Assembly (NCBI RefSeq): GCF_008042035.1
Contig: NZ_RDBL01000011.1
Location: 9,424 to 70,444, forward strand
Length of the DNA stretch: 61,021 nucleotides
Direction: 5' to 3'
From: Streptomyces sp. col6
GTDB lineage: Bacteria > Actinomycetota > Actinomycetes > Streptomycetales > Streptomycetaceae
Positions within the stretch are counted from its first letter, which is position 1. The number at the start of each line of letters is the position of its first letter. The position numbers and the translations under genes are program-made. Under the pieces are notes generated by a model that ran no database searches, was not told the origin of the DNA, and saw nothing but the letters and a program-made list of their open reading frames with translations. Positions 1 to 8,043 of the stretch are shown here, piece after piece.

Positions 1-87
1 CCTGACGATCCCGGCGATCTGGCCCTGAGCCCGCTTCAGCCGGTTGAGCACCGACTTCAGCTCGTCGGCCGCCATGTCCAGCTCCAC
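1..87 (-). CDS. CsoR/RcnR-family (DUF156) repressor, N-terminal fragment
   Basis: Only the first 29 codons lie inside the window; the gene continues beyond position 1. The visible residues form the first amphipathic helix of the CsoR/DUF156 fold, with the recognisable stretch NRLKRAQGQIAGIVR. Members of this family are all-helical repressors that sense Cu(I), Ni(II), formaldehyde or persulfide through Cys/His residues that would lie outside the window, so the ligand cannot be read here. The GTG at 87 is chosen because GGAGG lies 4-5 bases upstream; an in-frame ATG at 75 is the alternative. A perfect palindrome at 103-118 sits directly upstream and is the expected autoregulatory operator. Confidence 0.8.
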   Translation of the reverse strand, partial: MELDMAADELKSVLNRLKRAQGQIAGIVR

Positions 88-102
88 GGTTCCTCCCTCG
101 TC

Positions 103-118
103 ATACCCCTCGGGGTAT
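103..118. promoter_or_regulatory. palindromic operator of the CsoR-like regulator
   Basis: ATACCCC and GGGGTAT form a perfect inverted repeat around a TC centre. C/G-tract palindromes flanked by TA are the known operator type of CsoR/CstR-family repressors. The site lies 16 bases upstream of the CsoR-like start and about 165 bases upstream of the divergent sulfatase start, so autoregulation is likely and control of the sulfatase operon is possible. Confidence 0.65.
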
Positions 119-284
119 ATCCTACCGTGTTCGGCTCCGCCGGCCGGTTCGTCCCGTGCGGTGCGCCCGGCCTCCCCGTACGGCGTACACCCGCTTGTGG
201 GGCCCCGTACGCCGGGTGAGGGTGGCGGTGCTCGGGCCCGCGCGCGGGCCGGGCCGTCAGGCCGTCGCCGCGAGGGAGACCGAC

Positions 285-2186
285 ATGCCGCAGGACACCG
301 ACGCCAAGCCCGCCGAGCAGACCGTGGCCCGTGCCAACCAGGCGGTGCGGCGCGACTACCCCTTCGACGACACGCAGGACCTGGAGGACGCGCGGCGCGG
401 CTTCATGGGCACGGCACCCGACCCGCTGATCCGTGACGCGGCGGGAGGCGCCGTCTGGGACCTGGAGGCCTACGGCTTCCTCGACGGGGAGTGCCCGGAC
501 ACGGCCAACCCGAGCCTGTGGCGGCAGAGCCGGCTGTGCTCGGAGCACGGTCTGTTCGAGGTGACCGAGGGCATCTACCAGGTCCGCGGCTTCGACCTGT
601 CCAACATGACGATCGTCGAGGGCGAACGCGGTGTCCTCGTCATCGACCCCCTGGTGTGCGCCCCGACGGCCGCCGCCGGCCTCGCGCTGTACCGCACCCA
701 CCGGGGCGAGCGGCCCGTCACGGGCGTGCTCTACACCCACAGCCACGTCGACCACTTCGGCGGCGTGCGCGGTGTGCTGAGCGACGAGGACGTCGCGGGC
801 GGCGTGCCGGTGCTCGCCCCGCACGGCTTCCTGGAGCACGCCGTCAGCGAGAACGTCTACGCGGGTACGGCGATGAGCCGGCGGGCCGCGTACATGTACG
901 GCGCCGCACTCCCCAAGGGCCCCCGGGGCCAGATCGGCGCGGGCCTCGGGCAGACCGTGTCCACGGGGGTGCCGGGGCTGATCCCGCCCACCCTCGACAT
1001 CACCCGCACCGGGCAGACGGAGACCGTCGACGGCATCCGCATGGTCTTCCAGCTCACGCCCGGCACCGAGGCGCCGGCCGAGCTGAACATCCACTTCCCC
1101 GACCTCTCGGCCCTGTGCATGGCGGAGAACGCCACGCACAACCTGCACAATCTGCTGACCCTGCGCGGCGCCCAGGTCCGCGACCCGCGCGTCTGGTCCC
1201 GCTACCTCACCGAGTCGGTCAGCCTCTTCGGCGACCTGACGGACGTCGCCTTCGCCTCCCACCACTGGCCCGTCTGGGGCCGCGAGCGCGTGATCGCCTT
1301 CCTCTCCGAGCAGCGCGATCTGTACGGCTACCTCCACGATCAGGTCCTGCGCATGCTCAACCAGGGCCTCACCGGGCCGGAGATCGCCGAGCGGATCGAG
1401 ATGCCGCCCGTGCTCGACAGGGCCTGGCACACCCACGGCTACTACGGCTCCGTCAGCCACAACGCCAAGGCCGTCTACCAGCGTTACCTCGGCTGGTTCG
1501 ACGGCAACCCGGCCCATCTGTGGCAGCACCCGCCGACCGAGGCGGCCCGGCGGTACGTGGAGTTCATGGGCGGCGCGGCCGAAGTCCTGCGCAGGGCGGG
1601 GCAGTCGTTCGACGACGGCGACTACCGCTGGGTTGTGGAGGTCGTCAACCATGTGGTGTTCGCGGACCCGGACAATACGGAGGCGCGCGCCCTGCAGGCC
1701 GACGCGCTGGAACAGCTCGGCTACGGCAGCGAGAACGGGACCTGGCGCAACTTCTACCTGATGGGGGCCCTGGAGCTGCGCCACGGCCCGGTGGGCACCC
1801 CCACCTCCACCGTCGCGCCCGACGTCCTGGCGGCCCTGACCCTGGAGCAGCTGGCCGACGCGCTCGCGATCCGGGTCGACGGCCCCCGCGCCTGGGACGC
1901 GGACATCACCGTCCGCTGGGACATCCACGGCGGCGAACCGCTCACGATGCGGCTGCGCAACGGCGTCCTCACCCATGTCGTGGGCACCGGACCGGCCGTG
2001 GGCGAGCCCGACGTCACCATCGCGCTGGCGGAGTCCGATCTGCGGGACGTCCTGGTCGGAGCGGTGCCGCCCGAGGACCTGGCGTCCCGCCCCGGCGTCG
2101 AGGTCACCGGGGAGGCCGGCCGGCTGACCGAACTGCTCGGCCATCTCGACGCCCCGGACCCGGACTTCGCCCTCGTCACCCCCTGA
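285..2186 (+). CDS. alkyl/aryl sulfatase (SdsA1/YjcS/BDS1-like metallo-beta-lactamase fold)
   Basis: A 633-residue Zn-dependent sulfatase that should hydrolyse primary or secondary alkyl sulfates such as SDS to alcohol and sulfate. The metal motif THSHVDHFGG lies near residues 150-160, and the family signature ENATHNLHNLLTLRGAQVRD near residue 285 supplies further ligands. The order is a metallo-beta-lactamase domain, an all-alpha dimerisation domain (about 350-500) and a C-terminal SCP2-like lipid-binding domain, which matches the length and order of this family. No convincing signal peptide is seen. The ATG at 285 is preferred because GGGAG lies 7-10 bases upstream; the open frame reaches back to 156 without a ribosome site. 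It begins a three-gene operon. Confidence 0.9.
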   Translation: MPQDTDAKPAEQTVARANQAVRRDYPFDDTQDLEDARRGFMGTAPDPLIRDAAGGAVWDLEAYGFLDGECPDTANPSLWRQSRLCSEHGLFEVTEGIYQVRGFDLSNMTIVEGERGVLVIDPLVCAPTAAAGLALYRTHRGERPVTGVLYTHSHVDHFGGVRGVLSDEDVAGGVPVLAPHGFLEHAVSENVYAGTAMSRRAAYMYGAALPKGPRGQIGAGLGQTVSTGVPGLIPPTLDITRTGQTETVDGIRMVFQLTPGTEAPAELNIHFPDLSALCMAENATHNLHNLLTLRGAQVRDPRVWSRYLTESVSLFGDLTDVAFASHHWPVWGRERVIAFLSEQRDLYGYLHDQVLRMLNQGLTGPEIAERIEMPPVLDRAWHTHGYYGSVSHNAKAVYQRYLGWFDGNPAHLWQHPPTEAARRYVEFMGGAAEVLRRAGQSFDDGDYRWVVEVVNHVVFADPDNTEARALQADALEQLGYGSENGTWRNFYLMGALELRHGPVGTPTSTVAPDVLAALTLEQLADALAIRVDGPRAWDADITVRWDIHGGEPLTMRLRNGVLTHVVGTGPAVGEPDVTIALAESDLRDVLVGAVPPEDLASRPGVEVTGEAGRLTELLGHLDAPDPDFALVTP

Positions 2187-2221
2187 GCGGCCGGCCCGCA
2201 GCCACGAGACCTGGAGGACCC

Positions 2222-2677
2222 ATGGCCGTACGACACCGTCTGGTCGAAGCCGCGGTGGCGGACGTCTGGAGGGTCCTCGCGGACCCCTCCCGCTACAGCG
2301 ACTGGGTGGTCGGCACCTCCGACTCACGTCCCCGGAACGGCAGCTGGCCGGAGGTCGGCTCAAGCCTCACCTACGCCCTGGGAATCGGCCGGTGGTCGGT
2401 CCAGGGACGGACCGTCGTCCGGCGCTGCGAGGCGCCGCACGTGCTGGAGCTGGAGGCCGACAGCGGGTGGATCGGCACCGCCCGGATCGCCCTGGAGATC
2501 CGGCAGTGGGGCGACGACGCCCTGGTCACGCTGGACGAGCACCCCCTGCGCGGACCGGCCGGAAAGCTCCACAACACGGTCGTCGACGCCCTGATCCAAC
2601 TGCGCCACCGCAGCGTGCTCGCCCGGCTCGCGCAGACCGTCGAGACGTCCCCGAAGGGCACCCGCGAAGAGGTCTGA
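2222..2677 (+). CDS. SRPBCC (START-like) family protein
   Basis: A 151-residue protein with the polyketide-cyclase/dehydrase helix-grip fold: it opens with VRHRLVEAAVADVWRVLADP and a WVVG turn typical of SRPBCC hydrophobic-ligand proteins. GGAGG at 2213-2217 fixes the ATG at 2222, 35 bases after the sulfatase stop. It is cotranscribed with the sulfatase and a phytoene-dehydrogenase-like oxidoreductase, so a role in binding or turning over a lipophilic molecule is plausible, but no substrate can be read from sequence. Confidence 0.8.
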   Translation: MAVRHRLVEAAVADVWRVLADPSRYSDWVVGTSDSRPRNGSWPEVGSSLTYALGIGRWSVQGRTVVRRCEAPHVLELEADSGWIGTARIALEIRQWGDDALVTLDEHPLRGPAGKLHNTVVDALIQLRHRSVLARLAQTVETSPKGTREEV

Positions 2678-2715
2678 CCCGCCCGCCGCTCGGCTCCCAC
2701 CCCCTGGAGGCATTG

Positions 2716-4278
2716 ATGCCGGACGCCGTCGTCATCGGCGCGGGACCCAACGGGCTCGTCGCGGGCAACCTCCTCGCCGCCGCGGGGTGGAGCGTCGAGG
2801 TGCTGGAGGCACAGCCGGAGCCCGGCGGCGCCGTACGCAGCGACCGCGGGGTGCACCCCGACTACGTGTCCGACCTGTTCAGCGCGTTCTACCCGCTGGC
2901 GGCGGCCTCGCCGGTGCTCGGCGGGCTCGATCTCCGTGCGGAGGGGCTGCGCTGGTCGCGGGCCCCCCGCGTCCTGGCGCACCCGCTGCCGGACGGGCGG
3001 TGCGCGGTGCTGGAGAACGACGCGCGGGACACCGCGGCGGGCCTGGACGCGTTCGCCGAGGGCGACGGCGCGGCCTGGCTGGAGCTGTGCTCCACCTGGG
3101 ACCGGGTACGCCGCGATGTGCTGGGCGCGCTGTTCACCCCCTTCCCGCCGGTACGCCCCGCCGTCCGCCTCGCCGCCCGGCTCCGGGCCGCCGACGGCCT
3201 CCGGCTCGCCCGGACCCTGCTGCTGCCCGTACGCCGCCTGGGCGAGGAGCGGTTCGGCGGCGAGGCGGCCGGGCTGCTGCTCGCGGGCAGCGCGCTCCAC
3301 GCGGACCTCGGCCCCGAGGCGGCGGGCAGCGGCGGCTTCGGCTGGCTCATGTCCATGCTCGGGCAGACCTACGGCTTCCCGGTGCCGGTCGGGGGCGCGG
3401 GCGCGCTCACGGCGGCCCTGGCCCGCCGTCTGGAGCGGCACGGCGGCGTCCTGCGCTGCGGGGAGCGGGTCACCGAGGTCGTCGTGCGCGGCGGACGCGC
3501 CGTCGGCGTACGCACCGCGAAGGGCGAGGCCGTGCCCGCCTCCCGTGCCGTGCTCGCCGATGTGTCCGCGCCGGCGCTCTACGGCGGCCTGGTCGACGCG
3601 CACCACCTGCCCGGCCGCCTCCTCGACGACCTGCGCGGCTTCCAGTGGGACTTCGCGACGTTCAAGGTGGACTGGGCGCTGAACGGGCCGGTGCCGTGGA
3701 CCGCCCGCGCGGCCACCACGGCGGGCACCGTGCACCTGGCGGAGGGCGTCGACGGTCTCACCCGGTTCGCGGCGCAGCTCGCCATGGGGCAGGTGCCGGA
3801 CCGCCCGTTCCTCCTCTTCGGCCAGATGAGCACCGCCGACGCCACCCGCTCACCGGCCGGCACCGAGGCCGCGTGGGCGTACACCCACGTCCCGCACCGC
3901 ATCAAGGGCGACGCGGGCGAGGACGGACTGACCGGGCGGTGGGACCGGGGCGAGCAGGAGGCCATGGCCGACCGCATGGAGCACGAGGTGGAGCGCTGGG
4001 CCCCCGGCTTCCGCGCCCGCATCGTCGCCCGCCGCCTCCTGGCACCCCCGACCCTCGAATCCATGGACGCCAATCTGTCCGGCGGTGCGATCAACGGCGG
4101 AACGGCGTCGGCGCACCAGCAACTGGTGTTCCGCCCCACCCCGGGCACGGCACGGCCCGAGACGCCGGTGCGGGGCCTGTATCTGGCCTCCGCCTCGGCG
4201 CACCCGGGGGGCGGGGTGCACGGCGCTCCGGGCGCGAACGCGGCACGTGCGGCGATGCGGAGGCGGCTGCGGCGCTGA
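2716..4278 (+). CDS. FAD-dependent oxidoreductase, phytoene-dehydrogenase-like
   Basis: A 520-residue flavoprotein. The N-terminal dinucleotide motif GAGPNGLVAGNLLAAAG and following acidic strand end are the ADP-binding Rossmann fold, and the C-terminal stretch SASAHPGGGVHGAPGANAA is the conserved FAD-closing segment of the NAD(P)/FAD phytoene dehydrogenase-related family (COG1233). GGAGG at 2706-2710 precedes the ATG by 5 bases. No carotenoid genes (crtB/crtE) are nearby, so carotenoid desaturation is unlikely; this is the broad, mostly uncharacterised 'CrtI-like' group. It is the last gene of the sulfatase operon. Confidence 0.85.
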   Translation: MPDAVVIGAGPNGLVAGNLLAAAGWSVEVLEAQPEPGGAVRSDRGVHPDYVSDLFSAFYPLAAASPVLGGLDLRAEGLRWSRAPRVLAHPLPDGRCAVLENDARDTAAGLDAFAEGDGAAWLELCSTWDRVRRDVLGALFTPFPPVRPAVRLAARLRAADGLRLARTLLLPVRRLGEERFGGEAAGLLLAGSALHADLGPEAAGSGGFGWLMSMLGQTYGFPVPVGGAGALTAALARRLERHGGVLRCGERVTEVVVRGGRAVGVRTAKGEAVPASRAVLADVSAPALYGGLVDAHHLPGRLLDDLRGFQWDFATFKVDWALNGPVPWTARAATTAGTVHLAEGVDGLTRFAAQLAMGQVPDRPFLLFGQMSTADATRSPAGTEAAWAYTHVPHRIKGDAGEDGLTGRWDRGEQEAMADRMEHEVERWAPGFRARIVARRLLAPPTLESMDANLSGGAINGGTASAHQQLVFRPTPGTARPETPVRGLYLASASAHPGGGVHGAPGANAARAAMRRRLRR

Positions 4279-4441
4279 CGCGATGGGCGCGGCGGGAGGG
4301 CCGGGGCCCCTGCTCATGCCCCGGCCCGCCCCATGCCCGGACCTGCCTGTTCATCTGATGCGACGGTAGGACGGGCTCACGCGCGGGGGATGAGTACACC
4401 TACTCAGTGGGCGGCCCGTACGACCACCCATGTCATTGGCA

Positions 4442-4471
4442 TGGACCTGCTAATCGTTTCTCCGCTACAGT
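4442..4471 (+). promoter_or_regulatory. candidate promoter of the S1 protease gene
   Basis: TGGACC (4442-4447) and TACAGT (4466-4471) are separated by 18 bases, an acceptable sigma-HrdB-type arrangement. The predicted transcription start near 4478 lies just upstream of the palindrome at 4487-4502. The -35 match is only partial, so this is tentative. Confidence 0.35.
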
Positions 4472-4486
4472 CCGGAGCGGCACACT

Positions 4487-4502
4487 CTGAGAGCGCTCTC
4501 AG
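4487..4502. promoter_or_regulatory. 16-bp perfect palindrome, LacI/GalR-type operator candidate
   Basis: CTGAGAGC is followed immediately by its reverse complement GCTCTCAG, giving an uninterrupted 16-bp palindrome with a central CG. This is the geometry of LacI-family operators such as the CebR box, although the half-site differs (GAGAGC instead of GGGAGC). It lies 66 bases upstream of the protease start, where a bound repressor would act as a roadblock. Confidence 0.55.
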
Positions 4503-4567
4503 TCAGGACGCCTCGGACGCCTGCTGTTCCTCCCCCACCCAGCCGGAACAACAGAAGGGCCAAGACC

Positions 4568-5710
4568 TTGAGACGCACCACAGCCCTGAGAACCGCACTG
4601 TCCGCCGTGCTCCTCCTCGGAGCCTGGGCGGGCGCGGGCTTCCCCTCGGCCGTAGCCGCGGACACCCCCGCCACCGCACCCGCCTCCAGCGGCCTGCTCA
4701 CCGCCATGCAGAAGGACCTCGGCCTGACGGAAAGTCAGGCCAGGGCGCGGCTCGCGGACGAGAAGACCGCCACCGCGCTGCAGCCGAAGGCGCGCCGTGC
4801 CGCCGGGGCGGCCTACGGCGGCTCCTGGTTCGACCCGGCGACCGGCGGCCTCACCGTCGCCGTCACCGACACCGAGCAGGCGGCAGCGGTACGGGCCACC
4901 GGTGCCGCCGTGAGGATGGTGACCCACACCGAGAAGAGCCTCGATTCGGTCAAGGCGAAGCTCGACAAGCTCGACGCTCCGTCAGGTGTCAGCAGCTGGC
5001 ACGTCGACCCGCGGGCCAACAAGGTCGTCATCGACGTCGTCGCTTCCCGGCAGTCTGACAACGATGTCCGGGCGTTCGTGCGGAAGGCCCGTGAGACCGG
5101 GCCCGTCAGCATCGAGAAGACCACGGAAGCGCCGAAGACCTTCTCGGCCGGGACCGTGGGCGGCGACCCGTACTACACGGGCAACGTGCGGTGCTCCATC
5201 GGCTTCTCCGTCTACGGCGGCTTCGTCACCGCGGGGCACTGCGGCCAGGCCGGCGCCGGAGTCAGCGGCTGGGACCGCTCCTACATAGGCAACTTCCAGG
5301 GCTCGTCCTTCCCCGGTGACGACTACGCGTGGGTCAACGTCGGCAGCGGCTGGTGGACGGTTCCCGTCGTCCTCGGCTGGGGCACCGTCTCCGACCAGCT
5401 TGTCCGCGGCTCCAACGTGGCGCCCATCGGCGCCTCGATCTGCCGCTCCGGCTCCACCTCGCACTGGCACTGCGGCAACGTGCTCGCCACCAACGAGACG
5501 GTCAACTACAGCCAGGGCGCGGTCTACCAGATGACGAAGACCAGCGTCTGCGCCGAACCGGGCGACTCCGGCGGCTCCTTCATCAGCGGCGACCAGGCCC
5601 AGGGTGTCACCTCCGGCGGGTGGGGCAACTGCAGCTCCGGCGGTGAGACCTGGCACCAGCCGATCAACGAGATCCTGAACCGGTACGGGCTGACGCTCCA
5701 CACCGCCTGA
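4568..5710 (+). CDS. secreted S1-family serine protease with propeptide (alpha-lytic/streptogrisin type)
   Basis: A 380-residue preproenzyme: a Sec signal peptide (about 1-32, ending VAA), an alpha-lytic-protease-type propeptide (about 40-195), then the mature chymotrypsin-fold domain starting near FSAGTVGGDPYYTG. The catalytic triad is visible as His in VTAGHCG, Asp in GDDYAWV and Ser in EPGDSGGS, and Cys pairs suit the disulfides of streptogrisins. The long propeptide is expected to chaperone folding and be autocleaved. The start is a TTG at 4568; only a weak GAAGGG-like site precedes it. It is monocistronic, with a strong hairpin at 5725-5761. The palindrome at 4487-4502 suggests repression by a LacI-type regulator not present in this window. 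Confidence 0.93.
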   Translation: MRRTTALRTALSAVLLLGAWAGAGFPSAVAADTPATAPASSGLLTAMQKDLGLTESQARARLADEKTATALQPKARRAAGAAYGGSWFDPATGGLTVAVTDTEQAAAVRATGAAVRMVTHTEKSLDSVKAKLDKLDAPSGVSSWHVDPRANKVVIDVVASRQSDNDVRAFVRKARETGPVSIEKTTEAPKTFSAGTVGGDPYYTGNVRCSIGFSVYGGFVTAGHCGQAGAGVSGWDRSYIGNFQGSSFPGDDYAWVNVGSGWWTVPVVLGWGTVSDQLVRGSNVAPIGASICRSGSTSHWHCGNVLATNETVNYSQGAVYQMTKTSVCAEPGDSGGSFISGDQAQGVTSGGWGNCSSGGETWHQPINEILNRYGLTLHTA

Positions 5711-5724
5711 CCGCGTCCGGCGGA

Positions 5725-5761
5725 CACCGGGGCCCGCCGAGCGGGACGGCGGGCCCCGGTG
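5725..5761 (+). terminator. hairpin terminator after the protease gene
   Basis: Perfect 15-bp arms (CACCGGGGCCCGCCG and its complement) surround a 7-base loop, 14 bases after the stop. It lies between convergent genes and probably works for both. Confidence 0.8.
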
Positions 5762-5778
5762 CACGTCGGCGCCGGGAC

Positions 5779-6219
5779 TCAGACGAGCCTGAGGTCGATG
5801 AACGGCACGGTGTCACCCGGCAGGACGTACCGCTCGGTCTCGACGAACCCCTGCCGCAACGCGAACCGCAGCCCCTCGGGGTTCGACTCCAGGACGCAGG
5901 TCTCGATCACCTCGGCACCGAGGTCCCGGGCCAGCTCCAGACCGTGTGTGTACAGCTGCCCGCCCAGCCCCTGGTTGCGGTGCTCGGGCATGACGCGGGC
6001 GATGACGGTCGCCACCGGGGCGTCCGCGCCGGGTGGGCGCACGGTGGAGCAACCCACCAGGGCCTCGCCCAGGTACGCGACGGACAACCGGTTGCGGCCC
6101 GCACGCTCCGCCACTTCCGCGAACGACAGAGCGGCCGTGGGGATGATGGCGTTGTGGACGAACTGCCAGTCCAGGAGCGAGGCCTCGCCGGCCACCCGCT
6201 CGATACGAAGATCGGTCAT
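5779..6219 (-). CDS. GNAT-family N-acetyltransferase
   Basis: A 146-residue single-domain GNAT. The acetyl-CoA-binding motif A is visible as VIARVMPEHRNQGLGGQLYTHGL (R/Q-x-x-G-x-G type) around residues 70-95, followed by the motif B segment ESNPEGLRFALRQGFVE, in which the last GF marks the end of the fold. The substrate cannot be deduced. It is monocistronic and converges on the protease gene, sharing the hairpin at 5725-5761. Confidence 0.85.
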   Translation of the reverse strand: MTDLRIERVAGEASLLDWQFVHNAIIPTAALSFAEVAERAGRNRLSVAYLGEALVGCSTVRPPGADAPVATVIARVMPEHRNQGLGGQLYTHGLELARDLGAEVIETCVLESNPEGLRFALRQGFVETERYVLPGDTVPFIDLRLV

Positions 6220-6309
6220 CGCGTCAGGAAACCGGTCCGGTGGTCACTCGTCAACCGGCCCGCGACGGCGACTCCCGAGGGCCCGTACGCCGGTCGGGTG
6301 CGAGGGAGA

Positions 6310-6383
6310 GCGGGCCGACCGGATTCGAACCGGCGTGCTCCTACATGCCGTGAAGGCGCGACGACCACTGCGCTACGGCCCGC
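6310..6383 (-). tRNA. tRNA-like element, non-canonical (possible tRNA pseudogene)
   Basis: Read on the minus strand this 74-base segment has an acceptor-like stem (GCGGGCCG paired with CGGCCCGC), TA at positions 8-9, a GCGC/GCGC D stem, and a clean T arm with loop TTCGAAT. Flanking bases extend the acceptor pairing to 10 bp, and no CCA is encoded. The anticodon arm is poor: the best fit, CCTTC/GTAGG, has a T-T mismatch and a loop ACGGCAT without U33. Shifting the frame gives no better stem, so no isoacceptor is assigned. It could be a decayed tRNA, an unusual functional tRNA-like RNA, or an old integration-site remnant. Confidence 0.45.
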
Positions 6384-6542
6384 TCCGCCGGTAAGCGTAC
6401 CGGCGGTCCTCGACAGCCGGTCCAGCGGCACTTGCTCGCACGGGCTCCAGCGTGCCTCGTGCGGAATTCGACTCTCCGGAGCTGTCACACACCGGCCGCC
6501 CGGCACACCTTCATGGGCCGGGAGATGCCCGAGGAGGCCATA

Positions 6543-7142
6543 GTGACCACAGTGACCGGACCCATATCCGCGCAGCCCGTCGCCGCAGCACCGGCGCCCA
6601 TCCGACGCGTCCGCGAAGTTCCCGTTTTCCGCAACCGCTTCGGCACGTTGTACAACGACGACGTCGTCGCCCCGTCCGGAGCCGCCGGCCAGTACCTGCG
6701 CTGGCAGTGGCACAAGGAGGGGGCCGTCGTCATACCGGTCGGCCCGGCCGGATACGCCTTCGTGACGTCCTACCGCTACCCGATCCAGGCCGCGTCCCTG
6801 GAGTTCCCCCGGGGCGCCGGCGAGGACAAGGAGAGCCTCGCGGCGGCCGCCGCCCGTGAACTGCGCGAGGAGACGGGGCTCGTCTGCGAGTCCCTGGAAT
6901 CCCTCGGCGTCATCCACGCCGACACCGGCATCCTCGCCGCTCCGGTCCACGTGTACGTCGCGGAGGTGGACGTGGCGGCCGCGGAGGAGGCGCGGCCGGA
7001 AGCGATGGAGTCCCTCACCGAACCGGTATGGGTGACCCCCGAGGAACTGCCCCAGTGGCTGGCCCACGGGCGGATCACCTGCGGGATCACCCTCGCCGCA
7101 CTCGCTCTCCTCCAGGCCCGCCGTCCGTACACGGTCTCCTAA
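6543..7142 (+). CDS. NUDIX hydrolase
   Basis: A 199-residue hydrolase of nucleoside diphosphates linked to X. The Nudix box matches the consensus G-x5-E-x7-REUxEExGU exactly, with G from EFPRGAGEDKE and RELREETGL near residues 95-120. The preceding strand AVVIPVGPAGYAFVTSYRYP resembles ADP-ribose pyrophosphatase-type members, but substrate specificity is not certain. The GTG at 6543 is chosen because GGAGG (6533-6537) lies 5 bases upstream; the frame is open further back to 6432 through the tRNA-like region with no ribosome site. The stop overlaps the stop of the convergent regulator gene by 4 bases. Confidence 0.88.
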   Translation: MTTVTGPISAQPVAAAPAPIRRVREVPVFRNRFGTLYNDDVVAPSGAAGQYLRWQWHKEGAVVIPVGPAGYAFVTSYRYPIQAASLEFPRGAGEDKESLAAAAARELREETGLVCESLESLGVIHADTGILAAPVHVYVAEVDVAAAEEARPEAMESLTEPVWVTPEELPQWLAHGRITCGITLAALALLQARRPYTVS

Positions 7143-7969
7143 GGAGCGCGCAGCACCGGCGCATGTGCCTGGGCATGCCGCTCGCCGGGACGGAAGAGGA
7201 GAACGATCAGGCGCGCACCCGGCGCGGCCATGGGCTGCGCCGCGCACATCGTGACCCACCCCGGACCGTCGACGGCGTGCCGAAGGGGCCGTGCGTCGCC
7301 GTCGGGATGGATGCGCGCTGCGCCCGACTCCCAGATCGGCGCGCACTGCGGGTCGGCCTGCACGTCCCTCTCGATCCGCCGGAGCACCTCGTCGTCCGGC
7401 CGGGCGGCCAGCGCCGCCCTCAACTGGGGTACGACCAGGGGAGCCCAGGAGTTCTCCCAGTCGATGAGCATCGCGCGGCCCTGCGGCTCGAGGAGCATCC
7501 ACCGCAGTGTGTTGGTGGGAACCCGCCTGCCGGGGAACAGCCTGCTGAACTCGTCGTTGTACGTGACGAGCTCCCATGACGCATCGGTGATGTAGGCGGG
7601 ATGGGTCATCCCGTCGACGGCCTCCTGCCACACACCCGGCACTTCCTTGCCCGAGCGTGCGGTGAGCGGACCGGGAGGGTCTCCTATCCCGGCGTACCGG
7701 CACAGTGACACCCACTCCTGCTCATCCAGGGCGAAGAGCATCGCCACATCACGGAGGAAACCGGTGTCCGGTCTCGGCCAGGCACCGGATTCGAGCCGGC
7801 GGTAGGTACCGGGGGTGCGGTGCAGCAGTTGGTCGACCTGGTGCTGGGAGAGTCCGGGCGCGCGACGGCCCCGGCGCGACGAACGGTGAAATCCGTGTCC
7901 GGCGGGGTCGATCAGCGCACGACGGACGGTGAGGAGCGTCCGCAGTGCCGACTTGTCGGTGTGGGTCAT
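7139..7969 (-). CDS. XRE/MmyB-type transcriptional regulator
   Basis: A 276-residue regulator with an N-terminal helix-turn-helix (about residues 30-90, containing LSQHQVDQLLHRTPGTYRRLESGAWPRPD) and a C-terminal MmyB-like PAS-type ligand domain (about 105-265, with ITDASWELVTYNDEFSRLFPG and WENSWAPLVVPQLRAAL). Members in Streptomyces usually control a neighbouring dehydrogenase, but no such partner is present; the neighbours are a NUDIX hydrolase and a cold-shock gene. The domain is known to bind fatty acids in some relatives. A 10-bp palindrome at 8034-8043 upstream is a possible self-operator. Confidence 0.85.
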   Translation of the reverse strand: MTHTDKSALRTLLTVRRALIDPAGHGFHRSSRRGRRAPGLSQHQVDQLLHRTPGTYRRLESGAWPRPDTGFLRDVAMLFALDEQEWVSLCRYAGIGDPPGPLTARSGKEVPGVWQEAVDGMTHPAYITDASWELVTYNDEFSRLFPGRRVPTNTLRWMLLEPQGRAMLIDWENSWAPLVVPQLRAALAARPDDEVLRRIERDVQADPQCAPIWESGAARIHPDGDARPLRHAVDGPGWVTMCAAQPMAAPGARLIVLLFRPGERHAQAHAPVLRAP

Positions 7970-8033
7970 GCGATCAAATCCCCCGCGTGTGGGCCACGTT
8001 GCGCCACCGCGAGCCTAATTGGCGCGACGTGGC

Positions 8034-8043
8034 TTAGCGCTAA
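8034..8043. promoter_or_regulatory. short palindrome upstream of the MmyB-type regulator
   Basis: TTAGCGCTAA is a perfect 10-bp palindrome in an AT-rich patch 65 bases upstream of the regulator start, followed by a run of A residues. It could be an operator or promoter element; its shortness keeps confidence low. Confidence 0.3.

Noticed and set aside
57..2363. 768-codon open frame on the minus strand opposite the sulfatase
   Set aside because: Shadow frame; it would overlap both the CsoR-like start and the operator, and has no motif.
6310..6383. Assignment of the tRNA-like element as tRNA-His because of its extra G:C at the acceptor end
   Set aside because: The anticodon GTG is not present and the anticodon arm does not fold, so the terminal pair is more likely part of an extended stem.
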